18,706 bases of DNA from DASPKW01 sp038244055 (GCA_038244055.1 JBBRTW010000092.1:1-18706), one strand, 5' to 3'. Shown: positions 1 through 10,062, counted from the first letter of the stretch. Notes: generated from the sequence alone by a model not told the origin. Made by a program: numbers and translations.

Positions 1-112
<112 letters not shown>

Positions 113-181
113 TATATTTCAGGACAGTCTTAGGCCACTGGCGTTGAAGGTTGAAATTGAAGTGAGAAGTCATTTCCTGAA

Positions 182-209
182 CCCTAAACCCTGAACCCTG
201 AACCCTGAA
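182..209. repeat. 7-bp telomere-like tandem array (CCCTAAA + 3x CCCTGAA)
   Basis: Four head-to-tail heptamers: one CCCTAAA, then three CCCTGAA. The array ends 14 bp before the ATG at 224, so it occupies the place where a ribosome binding site would be. The first unit happens to equal the plant telomere repeat, but with this context and four units it is a short microsatellite, not a telomere. Confidence 0.9.
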
Positions 210-223
210 CACAGTCTCAACTC

Positions 224-1363
224 ATGGATTCTCCTCCGACCAAATCCTCGCCGCCGGTTAAGCCGCTGGACTATGCGCCGGTGCGGTCGGCGGGGGATCG
301 GTTTCGCTCCTGGCTGCCGGCGGCGGACCAACTGGCGACGTTTCTCAAGAACATGATCGTGGTGGTGCCGCTGACGCTATTGATCTGGGTTTATGCGGAG
401 CGGGAGCAGTCGGTGATTTCACCGCCGACCATTTTTCCCATCGAGGTGAAGACCATCGCGCCCGATCGCATCGTCGTTCTGCGCTATCCGGCCGAGGGCA
501 ATGTGGTGGTGGAGCTGTCGGGCCCGCGCGCCAGGATCGACGAGGTGCGAACCCAGCTCCTGGTCCGCCACGACAGCGCCGCAGGGCAGAATGCGGGGTC
601 CGTGCAGCTCCTGATCGACCCGCAATTCGGCACGGGCGGGCAGGAACTGGAAGCGGTTCCGCTGCTGAACCGGCTTCCGCTGTTCAAGAACAATGGGATT
701 ACCGTCAAGAGCTGCCAGCCCTCCTACATCAAGGTGGATATCGACCAACTCGAAGAGCGCGACGCGGTGATTCGGCCTGCACCGGCGGTGGCCAAGCTGA
801 TCGAAAATGCCACGTTCACGCCGCGGACCATCAAGCTGCGCGCCCCGCGCCAGCTGCTTGATAAGGCCGATGGCGAAAAGAAAAAGGAGTTGGTGGTCTG
901 GGCGGACCTGGCCAAGCGCGAGGAACTGCGGACGCGCACGGGGAGCGTGGAGTTGAAGAACGTGCCGCTGTTCTGGACAGTGGAGGACAATGCGATTCGG
1001 GAGAACGTGACGTTTTCCAGTCCGGTGGTGGATGCGAATCTCACGGTCAAGACGGCGGATATTCAGTTCACGATTCCCTCGGTGACGATTTTCAAGGAGA
1101 CGCCCGCCAATCTCGACGACCGGTATATCATCACCTACACGCCGGTCATTTCGAACGTCACGGTGACTGGGCCGGCCGAGCAGATCGATACGATTCGCAA
1201 GGGGGATTTCAAGTCCAAAGCACGGCTGGAAATTTCCAGTCTCGATCCGGTGAACAAGCCGGTGAAGAAGCGCCTGAGCTTCGATTTGCCGCCGGGGGTG
1301 ACGCTGACCAAGGAGACGGCCGAGCGGGCGGGGGATTGGGAATTCACGATGCGGGATCGATGA
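224..1363 (+). CDS. YbbR/CdaR-like domain membrane protein
   Basis: A 379-residue protein with a Pro-rich cytoplasmic N terminus, one transmembrane helix (about residues 40-58, ending WVYAEREQ) and a long beta-rich extracytoplasmic part. The body shows the YbbR repeat pattern: a strand, then a GP or AP turn, then an acidic 'I-D-x-[IV]-R' helix. The clearest copies are VELSGPRARIDEVR (about residues 104-117) and VTVTGPAEQIDTIR (about 312-325), with a degenerate copy near residue 200. In Firmicutes this family (CdaR) binds and regulates the diadenylate cyclase CdaA, usually in a cdaA-cdaR-glmM cluster. Those partners are not visible here because upstream sequence is cut off by the window and the downstream gene is unrelated and convergent. 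No Shine-Dalgarno precedes the ATG, and a short tandem array lies directly upstream. The family call is fairly sure; a role with c-di-AMP is inference. Confidence 0.82.
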   Translation: MDSPPTKSSPPVKPLDYAPVRSAGDRFRSWLPAADQLATFLKNMIVVVPLTLLIWVYAEREQSVISPPTIFPIEVKTIAPDRIVVLRYPAEGNVVVELSGPRARIDEVRTQLLVRHDSAAGQNAGSVQLLIDPQFGTGGQELEAVPLLNRLPLFKNNGITVKSCQPSYIKVDIDQLEERDAVIRPAPAVAKLIENATFTPRTIKLRAPRQLLDKADGEKKKELVVWADLAKREELRTRTGSVELKNVPLFWTVEDNAIRENVTFSSPVVDANLTVKTADIQFTIPSVTIFKETPANLDDRYIITYTPVISNVTVTGPAEQIDTIRKGDFKSKARLEISSLDPVNKPVKKRLSFDLPPGVTLTKETAERAGDWEFTMRDR

Positions 1364-1539
1364 ACGGGGCGGGGCAAGTGGGTTATTAAAGAAACATCGA
1401 ACCGCGCCGCCGGGGCATGCCCGGACGAGCCGATTGGCCGGCGCGGCGGAAGAGCGTCTGTTGGCGGCTCGTCAGGGCAAGGCACCCCAAAACCGGCGGA
1501 TTGTCGGGGCAATGACGCTCGAAATTGGCGGCCTCATTG
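1364..1539. other. Convergent intergenic gap with weak GC-rich dyad
   Basis: This 176-bp stretch separates two convergent genes. Around 1402-1448 it holds GC-rich complementary segments (CCGCGCC near 1402 and GGCGCGG near 1440) and the palindrome GGGCATGCCC. On the minus strand these are followed by a T-rich stretch, so a terminator for the macroglobulin gene is possible. The stem is short (about 8 bp) and imperfect, so no terminator is claimed. Confidence 0.35.
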
Positions 1540-4500
1540 TTATTTCGCCTTCTGCACCTCGACGCCCTTGTTGGTATTGCGGCGCTGCTGGTCGAAGGCG
1601 CGGAGATTCTTATCCTGGATGTCGTTGTTGCCGCCTTTGAGATTTTGCAGGTAGTCGATCGATGCGGGCGCGGCCTCCTGCTGCTGCTTGGCGGCGGGCT
1701 TGCCGGATTCGGGGGATGCGCCCATCCATTTCTCGCCGCGGTAGAAGGCGTAGCGCGAATCGCCGACGCGGGCGATGACGGTGGCTTTGCCGCGCAGGCC
1801 GTCGGCGACGAAGATGCCGCGCAGGTCGCTCTGGCCGGAGCGGAAATTCTGGTCGGCCGAGCCGATCGCCTTGACGTGGACTTCGGGGACGTACTCGTTC
1901 TTGACGCTGTCCATGACATTGGCGCGGATTCGGCCGGAGGCGAGGTCTTCCTGGACTTCGATCTTGAGGGGGGTGATGAGGACGACGCCGCTGGTGAACA
2001 GGTCATCGCCGCGGACGATCACGAGGTAGGCCGCCTCATCCTTGATGGGGAGCTTGGCGGTGACTTCCTTCTCGACGTAATCCTTGCCATCGCCGAGCTT
2101 GATCGACATCTCGGCCTCGGGGGTGATGCCGGAGAGGTTGACGCGGGTGATGTTGGCGAGGTTTTTCTCGCGGAGGTAGAGCTTCATCAGATCGACCTTG
2201 TAGACGCGGACGGCCGCCTCCTTCACGTTGCGATAGCGGATCTTGAGCTCGGGGGCCTGGCCGGGCTTGAAGAGGTTGACCTCATCGACGGCGATCTTCA
2301 CCTGCTCGAAGTAGCCGATGGCTTCCTTGGCGTCGGGGTAGAGATTCTCGACCTTGTGATACCAGTCGATGGCGGAGGCCGGCTTGCTCTGGGCGTGGAA
2401 AATCTGGCCGACAATGTAGCGGGCGAAATCGCGGTCCTTGCTCTCGCCATTGGCGACGACCTCGGCCGATTTGAGGGCATCGGCGTAATCGCGCTGCCAG
2501 AAGTAGCCCAGCGCGCTCATGTACTGGAAGCTGCTGGCGTACTCGCTCTTGGGATAAAGGGCGGCGGCGGACTGGGTGACTTTGACGACGGAGGTGTAAT
2601 CCTTGAGCTCCAGCAGGGCGTTGGCCTGGGAGAAGGCGGCATCATCAGCCAGGGGATTATCCGGATAGAAGGCGCGGAAGCTGGCGAGCAGGCGCAGGGC
2701 CTGGTGGAGCATTTCGACGCGGTTGGGGACGCGATCGGAAGGGATCTGGGCGCGGCCGCGGGTGAGGGCGATTTTGCGCTCCTGCTTGGCCATGATGTGG
2801 GCCTGCGGGGCCTTCTGGTAGAGGAGCTGCGAGAGGGCGAAGTAGGAGGAGACGACATCGGCGGTGTCGGGGTACTCGCGCCAGAGCTCTTCCTGGAAAT
2901 CGATGGAGGCGAGGAACTGGCCTTCATCCTGGAGGACGGCCGAGACGGAGGAATCGTTGGTGAAGCTGGCATCGATCACGGCGCGGAAGACGTACCAGGC
3001 GCGCTCGAACTCGCCGATATCGCGGTAGGCCTTGCCGACGACGAGAATCTTATCGAAGGGGATGACCAGATCGGGATGGCGCTCGCGGACGACCTCGAAC
3101 ATGGCGACGATCTGTTTGGCATCGTAGAACTCGGCGGTGGTGTGAATCCACAGGAGCATGCGGGCGAGATCGCGCTCGTTGTAGGATTTGTCGGCCTTGT
3201 ACAGCTCTGAGAGATAACCGAGGGCATCCTTGTAGAGGCCATCGTTGAAGTAGGCGCTGCCGAGGGCGAAGCGCTCGGCGCTGTTCCACTTATACGGGTC
3301 CTTGGACTTAACACCCGGCTCAAGAACGGCCAGGTCCCTGGGCTCGCCGATGCGCATTCGGCTGGGGGTGACGATATCGCGGATGACGGTGGGGAGGGTG
3401 CGGTAAGCGCCGGTGGAGTAGCCGACGAGTTGGTAGGTGATCGTCTCGATCACATCGCCGGGTGCGTAGTAGAAGGTGAGCTTGGAGCCGCTGGATTCGA
3501 ACTGGCGGAAGCTGCCCTTGACCGAGCCATCGACCAGCACCGCGCCGGCGGGGAGGGGCTCTTCAATGACCATGTACTGATCTGCGCGCCAGCGCTCGGC
3601 GAATTCCAGCTTGACGCTGATGCGCTGGCCGACTTCGGCATTGGCGATGGGAGAGGTGCTGGCGGCGTTGATGGCGCGGCCGCGATACTCGAGGGGGGCA
3701 TGGTAATACTGGCGGTCCTTAAGCTTCAACTCGACCAGCGTGCCGGGGTCTTTGATCTGCGGGGAGAAGCCGCGCAGGGTGACGGCATAGGTGAAATCGC
3801 CGCGGCCCTTGAGGCGGAAGGTGACCTGGTTCTTGCCTTTGACGAGAAGATCGGCCGGGACATTGCTGAGGGTGGTGGGCTGATCGCCCTGGACATCCAT
3901 GGTCTTGAAGGGCTTGCCGTTGACCTCGATGGTGAGTTGATACTGCGCGGCGGCGTATTTGGCTTTGGCGAAATACGCGGAGAGGGCGGCGATGGCCGGG
4001 CCGTTGGATTTGGCGAGCGGGTAGCCATAGCAGCCGCGTTCGTGGAGGAGATATTCGGCGATGCTTTTGGCTTTATCGGAGGTGGGTTTGACTTTGACGA
4101 TGGCCAGCAGGGCGACGGCGGAGGTTTCGATGGGGTCGGCGAGCCAGGCGTGGGAGCGGGCGGCCTCCCAGTTCATGAGGGCGCGGCCATCGGCATTGCG
4201 GACCTTGGCGCGGGTTGCGAGCAGGTCGAGTAACTCGGTGGCGATCTCGTTGCGATTGAGATTGGCGAGGGCGAGGGCGGAGTAGGCCAGCGCGGTATCG
4301 GTGAGGATGTTGCGCTCGCGGTAGAGGCGGTTGAGGTTGGCGAAATCGGCCGCGCCGGCTACGGAGAGGGCGTGGAGGATGACGGCCTTGGCATCGTTAT
4401 CGTTGGCGGCGGCCTTGGTGAACTGGTTCTGGAGATAAGCCTGGGCATTGGCGAGCGTGGCATCGTTGACGGCGATGCCGGATTGACGGGCGCGGGTGAG

Positions 4501-7500
4501 CGCCCAGAAGGAGGTGGCGCTGGCGGCCCAGTTGCTATTGGTTCCGCGGGTGAGCCAGGTCCAGCCGCCATCGGCCTGCTGGGCGGCGACCAGTCCGCTG
4601 ACGAGCGCGCGGGCGCGATCGAGCAGGCGGGTATAGTCGGCCTTGGGGGCATCGACGGTCTTGGCGTACTCGAGCGCGCTGATGACGCCGAGAAGTTCCG
4701 AGCCGGCGGAGGGGCCGAAACTGGCGGGGGCCTGGAGGATGACGGCGCTCTTGGACATGGGGAGGATGCCGTGTCCGCCCATGGCCAGGTCGAGGATGGC
4801 CCGCTGCATGCTCGGGCCGACGGAGATGGTCATCCACTGGCTCTGGTAGGGGCGGTCGGCGGGGAGTTCGACGGTGGCGGCGGCGTCGCTGGTGGCGGTT
4901 CCACCGGCGGCGGCGGCGAATTCGAGACCCCAGGGGCGGACGTTGAGAATGCGCGTCAGCTTATCGGCGAGCTTGCCGGCCTTGGCATCGATCTGGAGAT
5001 TCAGGCGCATCGCGGCGGGGATTTCCACGGCATCGAAGAGGGTTTCGCTGCTGGAGTTCTTCTTGACCTGGACGGTCTTTTTCAGGCTGGCGATTTCCTT
5101 GGCGCTGTCGCCGCTGCCGGTGATGGAGAGGGTGAGATCGACGGGTCCTTCATAGTCGCCGAGGTTGTGGACGCGGGCGAGGATGCGGACTTTGTCGCCT
5201 TCCTGGAGGGAGGCGGGGCTCTTGATCTCGACGAAGAATTCCTTGCGGGTGGTGAGATTGGCGGTGGCTTCGCCGACCAATGTTTCAACCGTGCAGCCGC
5301 GCGAGGTCAAGCGCCAGGCGGTGGTGCTATCGGGCATGGGAACGGTGACGGTGGCTTTGCCTTTGGCATCGGTGACGATGGCCGGGGCCCAGAAGCCGGC
5401 TTCGGGGACTTCGGGACGGGCGGGTTTGGCAGCGCCGGTCAGCGCGAGGCCGCCATCGGCGAAGAAGAAGGCATCGGTCGGCTTATCCGGACTTTGTGGA
5501 TCGAAAGGCGTGGGCGTACTCTGGGGAGTGCGGGAGAATAATTGGGCGCCGTGCTGGGGCTGGAATTGCTCGGCCTGGCCCGGCTGCATGCGGCCGCTAC
5601 GGAAGTCTATGCTGTTCTGAAAAGCCATGCCGTTTTGGATTCCCAAATTCTGGCCGCCGCCAGCGGGAACGCCATAAGGCGCGAGGGCGGTGCCATCGGA
5701 CGAGTTCAGGACCTGCCCGCCGAGTTGCAGGGTGCCGCCGTTGACGACGATTGTGTTGTTGTAGGAGTTTGCGAAGTTGCCGTTCAGCGTGATGTTTCCG
5801 AAATTGCTGGTCTCGCCATTGAGAGTCATCGCGCCGTTGCCGCCGCGCACCAGGGCGCCCTGGTTGCCCCTGCCCCTTCCGAAGCCACCGGAGGTGTTGC
5901 CTACATTGATGGCCTGATTTGCATCGGTCTGCATATCGAAGCTGGTGTTGGCGAGATTCAACTGCTGCTGGAGCGCGCGGACTTCGACTTCCTTCTGAAG
6001 TTTCTCGCGCAGCTCGTTGATGCGCTTGACCTCATCCTCGCCGCGGGCCATGCGGTCGGCCTCCTCGGCGAAGGCTTTGACGACATTGCGGGTGGTGCCC
6101 GCGTAGGCGAAACCGGCCGAGGTGGCGATGCGGAACTCGCCGGTGCGGCGGGCATCGGCCTGGAAGAAATCGAGAATGCTGGGCGTGCTGTCGGCGAAGA
6201 CCGCCAGCAGCGCTTCATCCACCATCGCCAGGCTCATCTCCGCCTTAACGGGTTTTCCGAGTTGATCGGTGACGGTAATTTCCACCTTGGCATCTTCACC
6301 CGGCGCGTAAACCTCCTTGGCGGGCTTGACGGTCACTTTGAGCTCGCGCTGGACGGTGAAGGATTTGGCGGCGTAGCGGAGATATTTGCTGTCCATCGCG
6401 GCCGCGGAGATGGTGAAGTTGGGGAAATGCTCGTGGTTGATGTTGAGGTCGACGTCGTTGTAATCCTTCTTGAGCTTGAGGATGCGGTAGTCGAGGATGT
6501 CTTCGCCTTCGAAGGTCAGCAGGGCCAGCGCCTGATCGAGGCGCGAGTGCAGGCGCAGGGTGGCTTTAGCGCCGACCTTGAGCGTATCGGTCTCGGAGAA
6601 GAATCGCAGCTTGATGTCATCGCTGGCGTCGGAGATGGTCACGACGTTCTCACCCGTGACGACCTGATCGAAGCGGTCCTTGCCGGTGGCGCGGAGGACA
6701 TACATCCCGCCTGCTTCCAGAGTGAGCTTGGCGGTGCCGATGCCGGTTTTCGCATCGGTCTTGATCGTCTGCTCGGAGACGGTTTGCTCGGCCGCGGGCT
6801 TGGCGGCCACGCTCACCCAGGGCACGCCCGCAAGAACCGGATCGGGCTTGATGATCGGCCGGCGCAGGACCATCAGATTCACCTGGCCTTCGGTGGGTTT
6901 GCCATCGGGCGTGGTGGTCTTGACGGTGACTTCGAAAGGCTCGCCGGAGAGATAGAGAGGCTGCTGGGTGGTGATGGCGATGTTGAAGCCGACTTCGGCG
7001 AGGAAGACGGTGGTGGTGGCCGCGACATTCTCACCCTCGACGCTGGCGCTGAAGGGCAGGGCCGAGCCGGGAGTCATGCCGGTGGTATCGAAGGTGACCT
7101 TGAGCTTGCCCTTGTCATCGGTCTTCTCGGCGAACTCCCGGCCATCGGGGAGGTGGTAGCGCACCTGCTTCTGTGCCACGGGCGCGCCCCAGTAATACTC
7201 GGCGGTGATATTCAGCTCGATACTCTCGCCGCGGAAATAGACCTGGCGGGCGGGCGCGAGTTTGAGGCGCATCTTCTCGGTCTGGAATTGCTGGACCGTG
7301 AACTGGCCCGTGAAAATCAGGGGCGCGGCGAGGCTGCCGGCTTCGAGTTTCTGGCGGGCGGTGATGGTGTACTGGCCGACGGCGGCCGCTTCATCCAACA
7401 CCATGCGGGCATCGACGGTGCCGAAGTCAGAGAGCTTCTTCTCTTCTTCCCAGAGGAGTTTGCCGCTGGGATCGGTGATGTTCACCAGGTACGGCTGGTC

Positions 7501-9981
7501 CTTGGGGACGACGTACGAGCCATCTTTCACATGGCGAATGACGCCGCCGATGAAGACGGGCTGGCCGGGACGATAGGCGGGGCGATCGGTGTAGAGATAG
7601 CCCTTGGGAGAGAGGCCGCGCGAGACGCTCAGGCCATTCATCACCAGCATATTGGCGGCCGAGTGGCGCTCGCGCACATCGCCCGAGCCGCGCACGGCGA
7701 AGACGCGCAGGGTGTTGATATCCTTGAGCTGATCGAACTTGGCGCGGAAGACGCCATCTTTGCCGGTCTTGCCGGTGGCGAAGATTTTCTGCCCATCGCT
7801 GAAGAGCAGATCGACGCCCTCGGCCCCGGTGTTTTTCAAGACATCCTGCACGAAGACCAGCGACTCGCGCCGGCTGCTCTTGAGGATCAGGTCGATATCC
7901 GAGCGCATGACGAGCGTCGTGCATTCGAGATCATCTTCGCTGACATTGATGACGCAGACGCCGGGCCTATCGCCTTCGAAGGGGACCGCCAGTTCCTGCT
8001 CGATCGGCTTGTACTTGGCGTATTTGTCGATCTTGAGTTCCCAGGTCTTATCCGGCTGGATCAGCGCGATATCCAGCGATTCCACGGCCGCGATGCCGTG
8101 GGCCTTGCGGAAGTAGGATTCGAGATCGAGCCGGTACATTTTGACGGTCAGCTTCTCGATATTGCGCGTGCTGAGCTTGAGCTTGACCGGTTCATTGGTG
8201 CGGAAGACGTGCTCGGTGCTGAGGGCGAGGTGCTTCTGGGTCATGACCGTGACGCGGCCGGAGGCGGTGGAGGCGCTGGGGCCCCAGTTCAGCTTGCGAT
8301 AGGCTTCGATGGCCTTTTCGAGATCGCCGAATTTCTCTTCGTAAATCTGGCCCATCCGATACTGCGCGAGAGAGGATTGATCGCTGTTGGCGAATCGGCT
8401 GACCAGCTTGGACCATTCATCGATCGCCTTCTGGTATTCCTCATTGATTTTCGCGGCCGGGGCTTTGTCTTCTTCGAGTTTCTGCGCGGCCGCGTAGTGG
8501 ATTTGGCCGTAGATGAAGAGAATCTGCGAGATGCGGGCATCGAGGGGATGCTTCTCCAGGAATGCTTCGAACTGCTTACGGGCCTCGTCATACTTTTTGG
8601 CGGCCACCGATTCCAGGGCGGTCTGGAACTCGGCGTTGATGATTTCGATCTGGCTGTTGGCCCACTGCGGGCCGTTGGGGTAGCGGCTGACGTACATCTG
8701 CCACTGCTCGATCGCCTTGGCATATTCCTTCTGGTTGAAGCGGATCTGGGCGATCTGGTAGACGGCGGCTTTGGTGAATTCATCTTTCAACTCGGCCGGG
8801 CTTTTATCGCGGCCTTCGTAGCGTTTGGTGGCATCCGCGCCATCGGGGAGGCTGTATCCCTTGCCATCGATGAATTCCTGATAGGCGGCGATCGCCTGAT
8901 CGGCCCGCCCGGCTTCGCGATAGGCCTCGGCGATCCACCAGGCGGCTTCGACACTATTGGGATGCTTGGGGAATTTGGCGGTGAAATCGCGCGTGGCCGC
9001 GATCGCCCGCTCCAGCAGATTGCCCGGCGAGGGCATGTTGTAAGTCCGCACCAGCAGCCAGGCGACATCGCCGGCCGCGATGTCCTTGGGGGCATCCAGA
9101 TTGGCGGACATCAATTTGCGCAGGTCCTCGACCTCTTGCCGCGCGGGCAGGTGCATGCCGCTGGCGAGTTGCGCCTCGGCCAATCGATAGCGCGCCTCGA
9201 TGAAGCGCTTGCCGGCCGGGGCGGGGCTCTGCTTCTTCTGATTGAGCGTGCGCTCCTGGCTGCCCACCGGGCCGGTCCACTCCGGATCGAACTCGCGGAG
9301 GTAGGCCTGATATTCATTCATGGCCGCGGCCGCATCGTTGGCGAGCTGGCTCATCCGCGCCGCCTTGAACATCACCTCATCCTTCAATTCCCGGCCGATC
9401 TCCATCCCCAGCACGCGCCCGTAGAGCTCGTGGGCCTTGGGATAATTCGCCGGCAGCGCGCCGATATCGGTGGGGGCGGGCTTCTTGCTCAGGGCATCGG
9501 CGAACTGCACGATCACCCCGGCGATCTCCTTCTTGCGCGTCTCGCCCAGCAGGCGCAGGGCCTCGGCCTCGAAGATTTCTTCCGATTCCTTGTACTTCTT
9601 CATCTGGATCAGCGACTGCCCCTTGAGAAACAGCGCCTTGCGCATCCAGGGTGAATCCTTGAACCCATCGAGCACGACCTGCGCCGCCTCGATGGAGGGG
9701 GCGTATTTGCCATCGTAATGCAGCGCCAGCGCCTTGAGATACTGCGCCTCGGCCGAGTCTTTGGGCTTGAGGAGCAGGTAGGTATCGATCTCCTTGATCG
9801 CCTGCGCGTAGTCCTTCCCCTGCATGGCGATCTTGGCTTTGCCGAGGGCGCTGAGCGGCTGCGTCGCGGGGACGGGCGCGGGATCGGCCGCCCATGCGCC
9901 GCTTACGATTGCCAGCAGCATCAAAAAGGAGAAAACATTGATGTACCAAGTCGACGCCCTTGCCGATTGCGCATTGTTCAT
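1540..9981 (-). CDS. Giant exported TPR/alpha-2-macroglobulin family protein, thioester-less
   Basis: A 2813-residue predicted envelope or secreted protein. The ATG at 9981 follows AGAGGAAA at good spacing, and residues 1-31 are a signal peptide (cleavage after AWA). Order of parts: TPR-like helices about 46-565; an MG-like beta domain about 570-780; an MG2/A2M_N hallmark (TDRPAYRPGQPV) near 798; further MG domains; the MG6 signature (LAMVDEALLAVF) near 1254; a charged coil about 1298-1345; an Asn/Gly/Gln-rich insert about 1345-1500; an MG7/A2M domain (W-A-P, then VPMPDSTTAWR) near 1530; an alpha-toroid (QADGGWTW near 1806); beta domains about 1990-2220; more TPRs about 2228-2555; and a C-terminal MG-like domain about 2560-2780. 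Bacterial macroglobulins are thought to trap attacking proteases. The thioester Cys-x-Glu-Gln is absent: the aligned position, near 1753, reads FGPSAGSE. TPR-flanked versions are longer than the usual 1500-1700 residues. The family call is firm; substrate and partners are unknown. Confidence 0.93.
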   Translation of the reverse strand: MNNAQSARASTWYINVFSFLMLLAIVSGAWAADPAPVPATQPLSALGKAKIAMQGKDYAQAIKEIDTYLLLKPKDSAEAQYLKALALHYDGKYAPSIEAAQVVLDGFKDSPWMRKALFLKGQSLIQMKKYKESEEIFEAEALRLLGETRKKEIAGVIVQFADALSKKPAPTDIGALPANYPKAHELYGRVLGMEIGRELKDEVMFKAARMSQLANDAAAAMNEYQAYLREFDPEWTGPVGSQERTLNQKKQSPAPAGKRFIEARYRLAEAQLASGMHLPARQEVEDLRKLMSANLDAPKDIAAGDVAWLLVRTYNMPSPGNLLERAIAATRDFTAKFPKHPNSVEAAWWIAEAYREAGRADQAIAAYQEFIDGKGYSLPDGADATKRYEGRDKSPAELKDEFTKAAVYQIAQIRFNQKEYAKAIEQWQMYVSRYPNGPQWANSQIEIINAEFQTALESVAAKKYDEARKQFEAFLEKHPLDARISQILFIYGQIHYAAAQKLEEDKAPAAKINEEYQKAIDEWSKLVSRFANSDQSSLAQYRMGQIYEEKFGDLEKAIEAYRKLNWGPSASTASGRVTVMTQKHLALSTEHVFRTNEPVKLKLSTRNIEKLTVKMYRLDLESYFRKAHGIAAVESLDIALIQPDKTWELKIDKYAKYKPIEQELAVPFEGDRPGVCVINVSEDDLECTTLVMRSDIDLILKSSRRESLVFVQDVLKNTGAEGVDLLFSDGQKIFATGKTGKDGVFRAKFDQLKDINTLRVFAVRGSGDVRERHSAANMLVMNGLSVSRGLSPKGYLYTDRPAYRPGQPVFIGGVIRHVKDGSYVVPKDQPYLVNITDPSGKLLWEEEKKLSDFGTVDARMVLDEAAAVGQYTITARQKLEAGSLAAPLIFTGQFTVQQFQTEKMRLKLAPARQVYFRGESIELNITAEYYWGAPVAQKQVRYHLPDGREFAEKTDDKGKLKVTFDTTGMTPGSALPFSASVEGENVAATTTVFLAEVGFNIAITTQQPLYLSGEPFEVTVKTTTPDGKPTEGQVNLMVLRRPIIKPDPVLAGVPWVSVAAKPAAEQTVSEQTIKTDAKTGIGTAKLTLEAGGMYVLRATGKDRFDQVVTGENVVTISDASDDIKLRFFSETDTLKVGAKATLRLHSRLDQALALLTFEGEDILDYRILKLKKDYNDVDLNINHEHFPNFTISAAAMDSKYLRYAAKSFTVQRELKVTVKPAKEVYAPGEDAKVEITVTDQLGKPVKAEMSLAMVDEALLAVFADSTPSILDFFQADARRTGEFRIATSAGFAYAGTTRNVVKAFAEEADRMARGEDEVKRINELREKLQKEVEVRALQQQLNLANTSFDMQTDANQAINVGNTSGGFGRGRGNQGALVRGGNGAMTLNGETSNFGNITLNGNFANSYNNTIVVNGGTLQLGGQVLNSSDGTALAPYGVPAGGGQNLGIQNGMAFQNSIDFRSGRMQPGQAEQFQPQHGAQLFSRTPQSTPTPFDPQSPDKPTDAFFFADGGLALTGAAKPARPEVPEAGFWAPAIVTDAKGKATVTVPMPDSTTAWRLTSRGCTVETLVGEATANLTTRKEFFVEIKSPASLQEGDKVRILARVHNLGDYEGPVDLTLSITGSGDSAKEIASLKKTVQVKKNSSSETLFDAVEIPAAMRLNLQIDAKAGKLADKLTRILNVRPWGLEFAAAAGGTATSDAAATVELPADRPYQSQWMTISVGPSMQRAILDLAMGGHGILPMSKSAVILQAPASFGPSAGSELLGVISALEYAKTVDAPKADYTRLLDRARALVSGLVAAQQADGGWTWLTRGTNSNWAASATSFWALTRARQSGIAVNDATLANAQAYLQNQFTKAAANDNDAKAVILHALSVAGAADFANLNRLYRERNILTDTALAYSALALANLNRNEIATELLDLLATRAKVRNADGRALMNWEAARSHAWLADPIETSAVALLAIVKVKPTSDKAKSIAEYLLHERGCYGYPLAKSNGPAIAALSAYFAKAKYAAAQYQLTIEVNGKPFKTMDVQGDQPTTLSNVPADLLVKGKNQVTFRLKGRGDFTYAVTLRGFSPQIKDPGTLVELKLKDRQYYHAPLEYRGRAINAASTSPIANAEVGQRISVKLEFAERWRADQYMVIEEPLPAGAVLVDGSVKGSFRQFESSGSKLTFYYAPGDVIETITYQLVGYSTGAYRTLPTVIRDIVTPSRMRIGEPRDLAVLEPGVKSKDPYKWNSAERFALGSAYFNDGLYKDALGYLSELYKADKSYNERDLARMLLWIHTTAEFYDAKQIVAMFEVVRERHPDLVIPFDKILVVGKAYRDIGEFERAWYVFRAVIDASFTNDSSVSAVLQDEGQFLASIDFQEELWREYPDTADVVSSYFALSQLLYQKAPQAHIMAKQERKIALTRGRAQIPSDRVPNRVEMLHQALRLLASFRAFYPDNPLADDAAFSQANALLELKDYTSVVKVTQSAAALYPKSEYASSFQYMSALGYFWQRDYADALKSAEVVANGESKDRDFARYIVGQIFHAQSKPASAIDWYHKVENLYPDAKEAIGYFEQVKIAVDEVNLFKPGQAPELKIRYRNVKEAAVRVYKVDLMKLYLREKNLANITRVNLSGITPEAEMSIKLGDGKDYVEKEVTAKLPIKDEAAYLVIVRGDDLFTSGVVLITPLKIEVQEDLASGRIRANVMDSVKNEYVPEVHVKAIGSADQNFRSGQSDLRGIFVADGLRGKATVIARVGDSRYAFYRGEKWMGASPESGKPAAKQQQEAAPASIDYLQNLKGGNNDIQDKNLRAFDQQRRNTNKGVEVQKAK

Positions 9982-10034
9982 AATTTCCTCTGCTCGCCTC
10001 TACACCACTGACGTCTGCCCCCGAGGGAAGTTTC

Positions 10035-10062
10035 ATTATGCCATGAGAAGGTGGAGCAACAA
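10035..10062 (-). promoter_or_regulatory. Possible promoter of the macroglobulin gene
   Basis: Read on the minus strand, TTGTTG (10057-10062) and CATAAT (10035-10040) are 16 bp apart and lie 54-81 bp upstream of the ATG at 9981. The -10 matches five of six consensus bases and the -35 only three, so this is a weak candidate. Confidence 0.25.

Noticed and set aside
1525..3210. Plus-strand open frame of 561 codons over the 3' end of the macroglobulin gene
   Set aside because: Same antisense effect: repetitive acidic/aliphatic composition, no motif, no ribosome binding site.
5542..9654. Plus-strand open frame of 1370 codons
   Set aside because: It is antisense to the macroglobulin gene, is low-complexity Gly/Ala/Asp/Leu-rich with no domain, and arises because GC-rich codons of the real gene leave few stops in that frame.
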